Below are positions 25,601 to 33,269 of a stretch of 64,000 nt of DNA, one piece after another. Numbering within the stretch: the stretch's first letter is position 1; every line of letters starts with the position of its first letter. A model generated the notes under the pieces. It was not told the origin of the DNA. It did not search any database and saw only the letters and a program-made list of their open reading frames with translations. Where the stretch lies: NCBI RefSeq assembly GCF_004357765.1, contig NZ_SMTE01000009.1, forward strand, positions 1 to 64,000. Direction: 5' to 3'. The position numbers were made by a program, and so were the translations under genes. The DNA comes from Pseudomonas putida (GTDB taxonomy: Bacteria > Pseudomonadota > Gammaproteobacteria > Pseudomonadales > Pseudomonadaceae).

Positions 25601-27782
25601 GGTGCGCTGGATGCGGCCGGTCAGCGAGTGCCGCGAGTTGCTGCGGCGGGCCTTCGTCGCGGCCAACAGGGTCGGTGACCTGCCGTACGCCGCTTATGTC
25701 GGCAATGGGCTGATCTCTGATCGGCTGTTCATTGGCGAGCCACTGGGCGGCATGCAGACCGAGGCCGAGCAAGGCCTGGCCTACGCCGAAAAGGTGCATT
25801 TCGGGCTGGTGATCGATTTCATGAACACGCAGTTGGCGCTGATCCGGACGTTGCGGGGGCAAACGCCATCGTTCGGTTGCCTGGATGATGAACACTTCAG
25901 CGAGGCGCGTTTCGAGCAGCACCTTGACGCTGCCCCGGACTTGGCTCTGGCGGCCGGCAAGTACTGGGTTCGCAAGTTGCAGGCGCGCTACCTGGCAGGT
26001 GACTATGCCGCTGCCTCAGCTTGCGCTGCCCGGGCCAAGGCACTGACCTGGGTGATCGCCTCCTTTTTCGAGGAGGCGGAGTATCACTTCTTTGCCGCAC
26101 TGACGCTGGCGGCTGGGGAGGGCGTTGATCAAGCCACCTTGCAGGCATTGGCCGAACACCACGAGATGTTGGCGATCTGGGCCGGCCAGTGCGCGGAAAC
26201 CTTTGCCAGCCGACAGGTCCTGCTGGAGGCAGAGATCGCGCGGCTGCAGGGACGCCTGGTCGACGCTGAGCACCTCTATGAGCAGGCTATCCAGCTCGCG
26301 CGTGATAGCGGCTTCGTGCATGTCGAGGCACTGGCCAATGAGTTGGCATCGCGCTTCTACGGCAGCCGCGGACTGGCCCGGATTGCGCGGGTCTACCTTC
26401 GTGACGCACGCTATGGCTACCTGCGCTGGGGTGCCGATGGCAAGGTGCGCCAGTTGGACAGTCGCCATCGTAACCTGCGCAGTGTCGAACCGGAGCCTGG
26501 CCCCACCGCGACCATCGCCACCCCGGTCGAGCACTTGGACCTGGTAACAGTACTCAAGGTGTCCCAAGCCGTCTCGGGCGAAGTCGACCTGCAGAAGCTG
26601 ATCACCCAAGTGCTGCTCACTGCCATCGAGCAAGCCGGAGCCGAAAGAGGCGTGCTGGTGCGCGTCCGAGGGGGTGAGGCGCTTATCGTCGCGCAGGCAG
26701 GTGTGGGGGAGTGCGAGGTGGTGCTCTGCAGCAAACCGGTGAGCAACACGCTGTTGGCCGAATCCGTGCTCTACCAGGTACTGCGTACGGGGGACAGCCT
26801 CTGTCTGGACGACGCCATTGGCGAAGCTGCGTTCATGGCCGATGATTACATCCGCCGCTGCAGCGCCCGGTCGTTGCTATGCCTGCCGCTCAGTCATCAG
26901 GCGCGGGTGATCGGGGCGCTGTATCTGGAGAACAATCTCAGCGCCGGTGTGTTCGATCCTGGAAGGATTGCCGTATTGCGTCTGGTGGCATCACAGGCGG
27001 CTATCTCGCTCGAAAACGCCAGGCTGTATCACGAGGTGGCGCAACGGGAGGCGAAGAACCGACAGGTACAGGCCGAGCTTGCCCATGCCAACCGTGTCGC
27101 GACCATGGGCCAACTTGCCGCTTCGATCGCCCATGAAATCAATCAGCCAATTGCCGCTACGGTCACCAATGCCAATGCCGCCATTCGCTGGTTGAACGCG
27201 CAGCCACCGGTGCTGGATGAAGTGGGCCTGGGCCTGGGACGAATCATCAACGATGCCAACCGCGCGGCTCAGGTTCTGGGCCGTATTCGTGAGCTGATTC
27301 GCAAAGCTCCGCCGCAAAAACAGGTAGTGGACGTCAACGCCGTGGTGCTGGAGATGGTCGACTTCATCCGTGGCGAGGCGATCAGGGCCGGGGCTCAGGT
27401 GCAGACCCTGCTCGCCGACGGAATGCCGCAGGTCCTCGCTGACCGCGTGGAGTTGCAGCAGGTGCTGCTGAATCTGATCCTCAATGCGCTGGAAGCAATG
27501 TCAGAGGTGGAAGGTGCTCGTACGCTGCAGATAAGCACGGCCATCGACCAGGAGGGTGTACGGGTAACGGTGGTGGACAGCGGGCCTGGATTCGCAGCGG
27601 CAAACGTGGAGCAGGTTTTCGAGCCGTTTTACACCACCAAGGCGGCAGGACTGGGCATGGGACTGTCGATCTGCCGCTCGATCATCGACAGTCACGGCGG
27701 GCGTTTTTGGGCCAGCGCCGGGCACAGCCCTGGCGCTGAAGTGCAGTTCACCTTGCCGGTGCTTAGCGAAGCGGGTGCGTGA
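22689..27782 (+). CDS. Giant hybrid protein: kinase-like, AAA ATPase, GAF and histidine kinase domains
   Basis: 1,697 residues from the ATG at 22689 (AAGGGGG upstream; an in-frame ATG at 22671 is weaker). Order: Ser/Thr kinase-like domain (HKDLKPHHI at 119-127, LTGFGLA at 138-144, YMAPEQTGRMNRSVDSRSDL); AAA_16-type ATPase with Walker A GYSGIGKSSVV near 322 and Walker B-like LALFLDDLQWLD near 440; a long helical TPR-like region; GAF near 1286-1447; HisKA with IAHEINQP near 1480; HATPase with NLILNALEAM near 1595 and GLGMGLSI. The kinase-like part has GFG instead of DFG and lacks the loop Asn, so it may not phosphorylate protein. Soluble, no membrane helix. Partner of the FixJ-type regulator. 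Confidence 0.92.
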   Translation: MSSRQQVLWNDGDRLFCRLRQPDGKHVLLMRPANEQPAPATVDRLAHEYGLRQQLESSWALQPQALERINGTLRLVLGDPGGQPLSTLLVSPLGIETCLELAVAISVAVGHLHLAGLVHKDLKPHHILVDCDDGNVRLTGFGLASRLPRERQAPEPPETIAGTLAYMAPEQTGRMNRSVDSRSDLYALGVSLYQMLTGSLPFNATDPMEWVHCHIARKPLPPCERVATVPQLLSQLVMKLLAKTAEDRYQSAAGLEQDLRRCLAQWRQNRSIAAFSLDEQGTADRLLIPEKLYGREHEVQILEEAFTRMVRSSVPELVLVSGYSGIGKSSVVNELHKVLVPPRGLFASGKFDQYKRDIPYSTLVQAFQGLVRTLLGKSSEVLAGWRTALQTACGPNARLMTDLIPELRLIIGEPAPVPELDPQQAQRRFLLVLRRFISVFARAEHPLALFLDDLQWLDAATLDLLEELLTHPELRYIMVVGAYRDNEVDALHPLTARLQAIRRAGAPVREVRLAPLARPHIEQLIAESLHCPAPSVMGLAKLVQDKTAGNPFFIIQFLHALAEESLLAYDHVARRWQWDSQRIHAKGYTDNVVDLMVGKLARLPLATRQALQHLACLGNVADAQTLALVLDLPMERVQATLWAAIRLELVVHQDGTCAFVHDRIHEAAYSLIADRDRAAMHLRIGRLLADHVSAQHRDEAIFEIVGQLNRGATLIDARSERERLAELNLLAGRRAKAASAYESALSYLRVGERLLEGRCAASMHELSFALALNLAECEFLTGQLRLADERLIDLALRARTTAEGVAVACLHMDVCLMLDRSDRAVAVCLAWLRQVGIHWIAQPSDDQVRGEYDQIALRVGRRSIEQLIDLPLMQDTTSLAILDVLCKLFAPALQTNANLACLTICKAVSLSLEHGNCDASCMLYANVGRVSRRYGDYQTGYRFGRLACELVEQRGLQRFEANTFLCFSMFVVRWMRPVSECRELLRRAFVAANRVGDLPYAAYVGNGLISDRLFIGEPLGGMQTEAEQGLAYAEKVHFGLVIDFMNTQLALIRTLRGQTPSFGCLDDEHFSEARFEQHLDAAPDLALAAGKYWVRKLQARYLAGDYAAASACAARAKALTWVIASFFEEAEYHFFAALTLAAGEGVDQATLQALAEHHEMLAIWAGQCAETFASRQVLLEAEIARLQGRLVDAEHLYEQAIQLARDSGFVHVEALANELASRFYGSRGLARIARVYLRDARYGYLRWGADGKVRQLDSRHRNLRSVEPEPGPTATIATPVEHLDLVTVLKVSQAVSGEVDLQKLITQVLLTAIEQAGAERGVLVRVRGGEALIVAQAGVGECEVVLCSKPVSNTLLAESVLYQVLRTGDSLCLDDAIGEAAFMADDYIRRCSARSLLCLPLSHQARVIGALYLENNLSAGVFDPGRIAVLRLVASQAAISLENARLYHEVAQREAKNRQVQAELAHANRVATMGQLAASIAHEINQPIAATVTNANAAIRWLNAQPPVLDEVGLGLGRIINDANRAAQVLGRIRELIRKAPPQKQVVDVNAVVLEMVDFIRGEAIRAGAQVQTLLADGMPQVLADRVELQQVLLNLILNALEAMSEVEGARTLQISTAIDQEGVRVTVVDSGPGFAAANVEQVFEPFYTTKAAGLGMGLSICRSIIDSHGGRFWASAGHSPGAEVQFTLPVLSEAGA

Positions 27783-27810
27783 AGGCCCGTTCAGCGCGGC
27801 ACACGACTGC

Positions 27811-28329
27811 CTACTGCGCCGCGGGTGGGAAGTCGATCTCGGTCGCGGCGATATTGTTCAGGTAGTTGGTCAGGGTCAGCAGTGTCGTCTGCGCCACCAC
27901 CTCGATGATCTTGCCATCGGTAAGGCCGGCTTGGCGCGCTGCAGCGATCTGATCGTCGCTCAACTGGCCGCGGCTTTCGGTGATTTGATGGGCCAGCGCT
28001 GCGATCGCGCTGAGTGTGCCGTTTCGGGCCTGTGCGATGGCCTCATCGCTCAGACCCGCCTTGGCGCCGAAAAAGGTGTGGGCAGCCAGGCAATAATCGC
28101 AACCGTTGATTTGCGAGGTAGCGAGTGCGACGACCTCGCGTTCGGCGGCGCTCAGTGAAATCTTGCCCAGGGCCTGGGCGAGGCCCAGGTAAGCGTTGAG
28201 TGCAGCCGGGGAGTGGGCCAGGGTCTTGAAGGTGTTGGGAATGAAGCCCAGGCCTTTCTGGATGCCTTCGAGGGCAGCGCGCGAGCCAGCAGGGGCTTGG
28301 TCGAGAGAGAGTGCGTCGATACGAGTCAT
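27811..28329 (-). CDS. AhpD-like / carboxymuconolactone decarboxylase family peroxidase-related protein
   Basis: 172 residues. The AhpD signature INGCDYCLAAHTFFG gives Cys77, Cys80 and His84, with Glu64 upstream (AEREVV) as expected for the proton-relay site. It belongs to the peroxidase-related branch and is distinct from the copy at 15475-15924. It is transcribed away from an AraC-family gene; a 21 bp-spaced direct repeat in the gap looks like that regulator's binding site. Probable function: peroxide or related detoxification under AraC control. Confidence 0.87.
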   Translation of the reverse strand: MTRIDALSLDQAPAGSRAALEGIQKGLGFIPNTFKTLAHSPAALNAYLGLAQALGKISLSAAEREVVALATSQINGCDYCLAAHTFFGAKAGLSDEAIAQARNGTLSAIAALAHQITESRGQLSDDQIAAARQAGLTDGKIIEVVAQTTLLTLTNYLNNIAATEIDFPPAAQ

Positions 28330-28412
28330 GGTGGTTCTCCAAAGGTTGATTCAATCGGCTTGTCGTTCAAGCTTGGAGCCCATTCTAGGGAGACGGTCTT
28401 CTCTTTCGGATC

Positions 28413-28442
28413 CAGATCGTCGATTCTATGCAACAGATCGTC
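28413..28442. promoter_or_regulatory. AraC-type operator: CAGATCGTC repeated 21 bp apart
   Basis: CAGATCGTC occurs at 28413-28421 and 28434-28442 in the same orientation, exactly 21 bp apart (two helical turns), the spacing seen in classical AraC-family half-sites. It ends 16 bases before the AraC-family start and 84 bases from the AhpD-like start. Confidence 0.6.
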
Positions 28443-28458
28443 TAAATCTGAGCGCGCT

Positions 28459-29289
28459 ATGGATCGATTATCGACATTGCTCAACCACTTCAATCTGCAC
28501 GCCTCCACGTTCCATGCAGGCGGGTTCTGTGGCACCAGCGAGCTTTACGGGCAGCACAGCGTGGGCCACGCCCATTTGCTCCGCGCTGGCCGCCTGGTCT
28601 TCAAGGACAAACATGGTCAGCTCATCGAACTGAACGAGCCCAGCGTGATTCTGGCGGTGCGTCCACAGGAGCATCGGTTGCTGGCCGCAGAAGCCGATCA
28701 AGCGCAGTTGGTGTGTGCAACCTTGCAGTTCGAGGGCGGTGCCAATAACCCGCTGACCTTGGCCCTGCCGGACTTCATCATCAAGCCTCTGCGCGAGTTG
28801 CCCGGTCTCATGGGCACCCTCGACTGGCTGTTCGAAGAAGCCTCGGGCGACGAATGCGGCAGGGAGGTCATGCTCAATCGGCTGTTCGAACTGATGGTGA
28901 TTCAGCTGCTTCGCCACCTTATTGCCAGCCGTAGCATTGCCTCGGGGATGATGGCCGGCCTGGCCAACGCCCAGCTCTCCCGGGCGCTAGTCAGCATCCA
29001 CGACGAACCTCGGCGCAATTGGTCGGTAGCGCAGTTGGCCGATCGCTCCGGGATGTCGCGCGCAAGCTTCGCCGCGCACTTCCGCCAGACCGTGGGGATG
29101 ACACCGGCGGACTATCTGGCGAACTGGCGGATCAGTCTGACTCAGAAACGCCTGCGCGAAGGCCGACCGATCGCCCTGATCGCCGATGAGGTCGGTTATG
29201 AAAGCCCCTCTGCATTGGCCCGCACCTTTCGCCGCAAGGTGGGCACAAGCCCAAGGGAATGGCTGCAGCACAACCGCCTGAAGGAATGA
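28459..29289 (+). CDS. AraC-family transcriptional regulator
   Basis: 276 residues from the ATG at 28459. The N-terminal half is a cupin-like effector domain (AraC_binding/cupin_6 type; GHAHLLRAGRLVF). The C-terminus carries two helix-turn-helix units: WSVAQLADRSGMSRASFAAHF and ALIADEVGYESPSALARTFRR, then GTSPREW. The longer open frame upstream lies over the AhpD-like gene and was rejected. Divergent from that gene, which it probably controls. Confidence 0.9.
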   Translation: MDRLSTLLNHFNLHASTFHAGGFCGTSELYGQHSVGHAHLLRAGRLVFKDKHGQLIELNEPSVILAVRPQEHRLLAAEADQAQLVCATLQFEGGANNPLTLALPDFIIKPLRELPGLMGTLDWLFEEASGDECGREVMLNRLFELMVIQLLRHLIASRSIASGMMAGLANAQLSRALVSIHDEPRRNWSVAQLADRSGMSRASFAAHFRQTVGMTPADYLANWRISLTQKRLREGRPIALIADEVGYESPSALARTFRRKVGTSPREWLQHNRLKE

Positions 29290-29315
29290 GCGGGGCCCGA
29301 CATCCTCGCCACGCT

Positions 29316-29335
29316 CTTCAGATTCCCTTCAGATT
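29316..29335 (+). promoter_or_regulatory. OmpR-type tandem box CTTCAGATT-N2-CTTCAGATT before the hemolysin-like gene
   Basis: Two identical 9-mers, CTTCAGATT at 29316-29324 and 29327-29335, with an 11 bp period, lie 43 bases before the hemolysin-like start. Tandem direct repeats with about 11 bp period are the usual target of OmpR/PmrA-type regulators. The next genes downstream encode exactly such a regulator and its kinase. Confidence 0.6.
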
Positions 29336-29378
29336 GACCCTCGATACTCCCCCCATCGAACCCAGCGGGGGGACTCCC

Positions 29379-30056
29379 ATGACCCAACTTCCCTGGAGCA
29401 GCCTGCTCCCACTGCCCATCGGCTGCCATGCCGACCATCACGCCCAGCTGTCTTTGGTGCTGGAGCAGGATGCCGGCCGTGTCGAGCTGGAAGGTTTCAT
29501 CCATGCCTGTTTCGCTGCGGTGCACCATGCCGATGTGCACCACTACCTGCCGGAGCTGCTGTCGCTGCATGACAGCCATGGGCGCTTGATCGCGGCGGCG
29601 GGCATGCGTCTGGCCGGCAACAATGCCTTGTTTCTCGAGCACTACTTGGACGAGCCATTGGAAAGCGCGGTTTCCCGCCTGACCGGTGGTGTCCACGCGC
29701 GTGAAGGCATGGTCGAAGTCGGCAACCTGGCGTCGCTCAGTGCCGGGAGTGCGCGAATCATGATCATCGCGGTCACCTGGCTGCTCGCCTCGCGGGGCTT
29801 GCAATGGGTGGCATTCACCGGTGCTGCCACATTGCTCAACAGCTTCCAGCGCCTGGGCCTGGAGCCCGTCGTACTGGCAGAGGCCGACCCCGAGCGCCTG
29901 AACGGGGAGCGCGCGCAGTGGGGCACGTACTACAGCCAGCACCCACAGGTGTTTGCCGGCAACATCCAGCAGGGTTTTCAACGCCTGAGTGCGGCAGGGG
30001 TGTTCCAGCGCCTGGGATTGCCATTGGTCGACCAGGAAACGGGGCATGCCGCATGA
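29379..30056 (+). CDS. Thermostable-hemolysin family protein
   Basis: 225 residues from the ATG at 29379. Matches the T_hemolysin family (named from Vibrio heat-stable hemolysin): YLPELLSLHDSHGRLIAAAGMR, FLEHYLDEPLE, then VEVGNLASLSAGSARIM and GLQWVAFTGA. The family resembles GNAT-type acyltransferases, so an enzymatic role is as likely as direct membrane lysis. No signal peptide is seen. Only 71 bp separate it from the two-component regulator gene, suggesting co-transcription; an OmpR-type tandem box lies upstream. Confidence 0.83.
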   Translation: MTQLPWSSLLPLPIGCHADHHAQLSLVLEQDAGRVELEGFIHACFAAVHHADVHHYLPELLSLHDSHGRLIAAAGMRLAGNNALFLEHYLDEPLESAVSRLTGGVHAREGMVEVGNLASLSAGSARIMIIAVTWLLASRGLQWVAFTGAATLLNSFQRLGLEPVVLAEADPERLNGERAQWGTYYSQHPQVFAGNIQQGFQRLSAAGVFQRLGLPLVDQETGHAA

Positions 30057-30127
30057 GCGCGAGCGGTCGTGCGGTGGGATAATCTCGATGCTTTACTCAA
30101 GGCCATCAGGTAATAACAGGATTGAAC

Positions 30128-30790
30128 ATGCGGCTGCTGCTGGTTGAGGACGATACCGCCTTGGGCGAGGGGATCTGTGATGGGTTGCGTCAGGAGGGCT
30201 ACACCCTCGACTGGTTGCGCGACGGAGTGAGCGGGCTACATGCCCTGCAACATGAGGCATTCGACCTGGCGATTCTCGACCTGGGTTTGCCGCGCATGGA
30301 TGGCATCGAGCTGCTGCGCCGCCTGCGCGCCGGGGGCGACAGCCTGCCGGTGCTGATCCTCACCGCACGCGATGCCACCGAAGACCGTATCACCGGTCTG
30401 GATGCCGGGGCCGACGACTATCTGGTCAAGCCATTCGACCTCGACGAGCTCAAGGCGCGCCTGCGTGCCTTGCTCAGGCGCAGTGCCGGCCGGGCCAAGC
30501 TGGTCATCGAGCATGCCGGCGTGAGCCTCGACCCCAGCACGCAACAAGTCCATTACAACGGCGTCCTGGTGGTGTTGACGCCAAAGGAGTACGTGCTGTT
30601 GCACGAGCTGCTGGCGCAGCCTGGCAAGGTATTCACCCGCGACCGTCTGACCCAATTGCTGTACGGCTGGGATGAGGAGCCGGAAAGCAACACCCTGGAG
30701 GTGAATATCTATCACCTGCGCAAGAAACTGTTCAACGGCCTGATCCGCACCGTGCGCGGTATCGGCTACCTGGTCGAGGGCAAGGCATGA
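30128..30790 (+). CDS. OmpR-family response regulator (QseB/PmrA-like)
   Basis: 220 residues starting MRLLLVEDDTALGEG. Phosphoacceptor Asp51 (ILDLGLPRMDG), LTARDA and Lys in LVKPFDLDEL are intact. The C-terminal winged helix has TPKEYVLLHELLAQPGKVF and HLRKKLFNGLIRTVRGIGY. The ATG at 30128 has ACAGGA upstream. It overlaps the kinase gene by 4 bases. It resembles QseB/PmrA-type regulators, but the signal cannot be named from sequence. Confidence 0.93.
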   Translation: MRLLLVEDDTALGEGICDGLRQEGYTLDWLRDGVSGLHALQHEAFDLAILDLGLPRMDGIELLRRLRAGGDSLPVLILTARDATEDRITGLDAGADDYLVKPFDLDELKARLRALLRRSAGRAKLVIEHAGVSLDPSTQQVHYNGVLVVLTPKEYVLLHELLAQPGKVFTRDRLTQLLYGWDEEPESNTLEVNIYHLRKKLFNGLIRTVRGIGYLVEGKA

Positions 30791-32151
30791 GTTCGCTGCG
30801 CCAGCGCACGTTGTGGCGGGTGATGCTGCTGCTGTTGTTGGGGACCGGTCTGCTGGCGCTCTACAACTTCCACGACAGCCGTCACGAGATCAACGAGGTC
30901 TATGACGCGCATCTGGCCCAGAATGCGCGTCTGTTGCAAGGCGTGATGAGCCTGCCGGTGCAGGAGGGCAACCGCGAGCAATTGTATAAAGCGTTCAACG
31001 AGGCGCTGAGCCGGGCCGGTCGGCACCGGGTGGGCCATCCGTACGAAAGCAAGCTGGCGTTCCAGATCTGGGATGACCGGGGCGGTTTGCTGGTCCACAC
31101 CCCTAGTGCACCGGCGTTGGGAACGCCGCCTTCGGCGCCTGGCTTTGCCGATTTTGTGCTGGGTGGCGACCGCTGGCGCGGGTTCGTTCTGCCGGTGCCG
31201 GAAAAGCACTGGGTCATCTGGGTTGGCGAGCGCAACGATGTGCGCTATGACCTGATCGACCGTATCGTACGCCATACTTTGATGCCATTTCTGCTCGGCA
31301 GCCTGGCCCTGGCCCTGCTGGTATGGGCAGCGATCGGTTGGGGGCTGCGGCCCTTGCAGAACATGGCCAACGTGATCCGCGCACGGCATGCCGAATCGCT
31401 CGAGCCGCTGCAACTGGTACCGCTGCCGTCGGAGCTCGAGCCCATGCAGGCGGCCATCAACCGCTTGCTGGCGCAGATCAAGGATCTGCTGCGTCGCGAG
31501 CACCGCTTCATCGCCGATGCGGCCCACGAAATGCGCACGCCGCTGGCCATCCTCCGGCTGCACGCGCAGAACGCCCAGGCCGCGAACAACGAGGCTGAGC
31601 GGCAAAAGGCCCTGGGCTTCCTGATCGGCGGTGTCGACCGGCTGACACGGGTGGTCAATCAGTTGCTGACATTGGCCCGCGTCGAGCCACGTCTGGGCCA
31701 ACGTGCCACCACCGCGGTCGACCTCGGCGAAGTGGTGACCGACATCCTGGCCGAGCTCACGCCCTGGATTCTGGACCGAGGCCTCGAGCCTTCGCTGGTC
31801 ATCGACGAAGCCGATCATCACCTGGCCGTCGATGCCGGGGTATTGGGTATCGCCTTGCAGAATCTGGTCGCCAATGCCGTCGAGCATTCGCCCCCGGGCG
31901 GGCGCGTCACGGTATCGCTCAGGCGTCGGGCGACTGCTTTCGAGCTGGTCGTCGAGGACGAAGGCCCAGGCCTGGACGAAGAGAGCCGGCAGCGGGTCTT
32001 CGAACGCTTCTACAGTCGCAATAGTCCCAACGGGGCGGGGCTGGGGCTTTCCATCGTGGCCACCATCATCGACCGTCTCGGCGGTCAGGTGCAGTTGGAC
32101 AACCGTGATAGCGGCGGTTTGGCGGCTACGTTGTCGATTCCCGTCGCCTGA
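30787..32151 (+). CDS. Sensor histidine kinase (QseC/PmrB-like)
   Basis: 454 residues. Membrane helix near 11-27, a periplasmic domain of about 130 residues, second helix near 160-183 (LLGSLALALLVWAAIG), then a HAMP-like linker. HisKA contains DAAHEMRTPLAILRLHAQ with the phospho-His near residue 248; HATPase has LVANAVEHSPPGGRV and GAGLGLSIV. Translationally coupled (ATGA) to the upstream regulator. Canonical inner-membrane sensor. Confidence 0.93.
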   Translation: MSSLRQRTLWRVMLLLLLGTGLLALYNFHDSRHEINEVYDAHLAQNARLLQGVMSLPVQEGNREQLYKAFNEALSRAGRHRVGHPYESKLAFQIWDDRGGLLVHTPSAPALGTPPSAPGFADFVLGGDRWRGFVLPVPEKHWVIWVGERNDVRYDLIDRIVRHTLMPFLLGSLALALLVWAAIGWGLRPLQNMANVIRARHAESLEPLQLVPLPSELEPMQAAINRLLAQIKDLLRREHRFIADAAHEMRTPLAILRLHAQNAQAANNEAERQKALGFLIGGVDRLTRVVNQLLTLARVEPRLGQRATTAVDLGEVVTDILAELTPWILDRGLEPSLVIDEADHHLAVDAGVLGIALQNLVANAVEHSPPGGRVTVSLRRRATAFELVVEDEGPGLDEESRQRVFERFYSRNSPNGAGLGLSIVATIIDRLGGQVQLDNRDSGGLAATLSIPVA

Positions 32152-32305
32152 GGCAGACAGGTAGCGCCGTCCAGCGCAAGCACAGGAAAAATATGCTCAG
32201 GTCCCAGGTAAATCCTCGCGCCAGCGCCCCTGCACAAGCATCCTGCGCAAGGTAAAGTGGCGAAAAGATCCCCACGGCGCGGTTAGCGGCGCCACAGAGG
32301 TGCCC

Positions 32306-33211
32306 ATGGCTTCCTATACCCTGCGTCAACTCAAGTATTTCGTCACCACGGTCGAGGCCGGTAGCGTCGCCGAGGCCTCGCGCCAGCTGTACATCGCCCA
32401 GCCGTCGATTTCCACGGCGATCAAGAGCCTGGAAGAAAGCTTCGGCGTGCAGTTGTTCATTCGTCATCACGCCCAGGGCGTGTCGCTGACGCCGAGCGGC
32501 AAGCGCTTCTACGCCAAGACCCGGGCGCTGTTGCAGATGGCCCATGAGTTCGAGCAGAACGCCCTGGCCGACAACGACACCGTGGCCGGGCAGATCGACA
32601 TCGGTTGCTTCGAGACCGTGGCGCCGCTCTACCTGCCGCGGCTGATCGCCGGTTTTCGTGAGCGCTATCCGGGCGTCGACATCCGTCTGCGCGATGGTGA
32701 GCAGCAGGAGCTGATCCAGGGCCTGACGGCGGGCAGCTTCGACTTGGCGTTCCTGTATGACCACGACCTTGACGGCACCATCGAGACCGAGCCGCTGATG
32801 CCGCCGCAAAAGCCCTATGTGCTGCTGCCGGAAAAGCATCGCTTCGCCAGCCAGGCCCAGGTCTCGCTGCGCGACCTGTGCCCGGAGCCGATGATCCTGC
32901 TGGACGTGGCGCCCAGCCGTACGTACTTCGTCAGCCTGTTCAACGAACTGGGGTTGACGCCGAACATCGTCTTCAGTTCGCCGTCGATCGAGATGGTGCG
33001 CGGGATGGTCGGGCAGGGGTTCGGTTTCTCGCTGCTGGTGACTCGGCCCCATTCGCCGTTCACCTACGACGGCCAGCGCCTGGCGATGGTCGACATCGCC
33101 GAACCGGTGGCATTGTCGGGGCTGGCAGCGGCACATTTGAAGCGAGTACAACTGACCAAGCCGGCGCAGTTGTTCGTCGAGTTCTGCCGGGAAGAGTTGG
33201 CGAAGCTGTGA
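32306..33211 (+). CDS. LysR-family transcriptional regulator
   Basis: 301 residues from the ATG at 32306 (GAGGT upstream; a GTG at 32300 is an alternative). The N-terminal helix-turn-helix is YTLRQLKYFVTTVEAGSVAE then QPSISTAIKSLEE; a two-lobe effector domain follows (IDIGCFETVAPLYLPRLIAGF). It is convergent with the Rid/monooxygenase operon rather than divergent. The stop codon sits in the loop of a perfect hairpin. Likely controls the adjacent catabolic genes; possible targets are repeats at 35114-35131 and 35191-35215. Confidence 0.92.
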   Translation: MASYTLRQLKYFVTTVEAGSVAEASRQLYIAQPSISTAIKSLEESFGVQLFIRHHAQGVSLTPSGKRFYAKTRALLQMAHEFEQNALADNDTVAGQIDIGCFETVAPLYLPRLIAGFRERYPGVDIRLRDGEQQELIQGLTAGSFDLAFLYDHDLDGTIETEPLMPPQKPYVLLPEKHRFASQAQVSLRDLCPEPMILLDVAPSRTYFVSLFNELGLTPNIVFSSPSIEMVRGMVGQGFGFSLLVTRPHSPFTYDGQRLAMVDIAEPVALSGLAAAHLKRVQLTKPAQLFVEFCREELAKL

Positions 33212-33219
33212 CAGCTTCG
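33201..33219 (+). terminator. Hairpin with the LysR stop codon in its loop
   Basis: CGAAGCTG (33201-33208), the stop TGA (33209-33211), then CAGCTTCG (33212-33219): an 8 bp perfect stem with the stop as a 3-base loop. No U-tract follows. Confidence 0.45.
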
Positions 33220-33238
33220 CCGGGGTCTACTGCGAACA

Positions 33239-33255
33239 GGGGCGCCAAGCGCCCC
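33239..33255. terminator. GC-rich hairpin between convergent LysR and Rid genes
   Basis: GGGGCGC, three bases, GCGCCCC: a 7 bp perfect stem just before the end of the leftward Rid gene. Lacks a T-tract in either direction, so any termination would be inefficient or Rho-assisted. Confidence 0.45.
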
Positions 33256-33269
33256 GAGCGCACCGGTCG

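Noticed and set aside
23721-25922. 733-codon minus-strand frame inside the giant kinase
   Set aside because: Low-complexity, Gln/Arg/His-rich translation typical of antisense reading of GC-rich DNA; the sense protein has ordered domains throughout.
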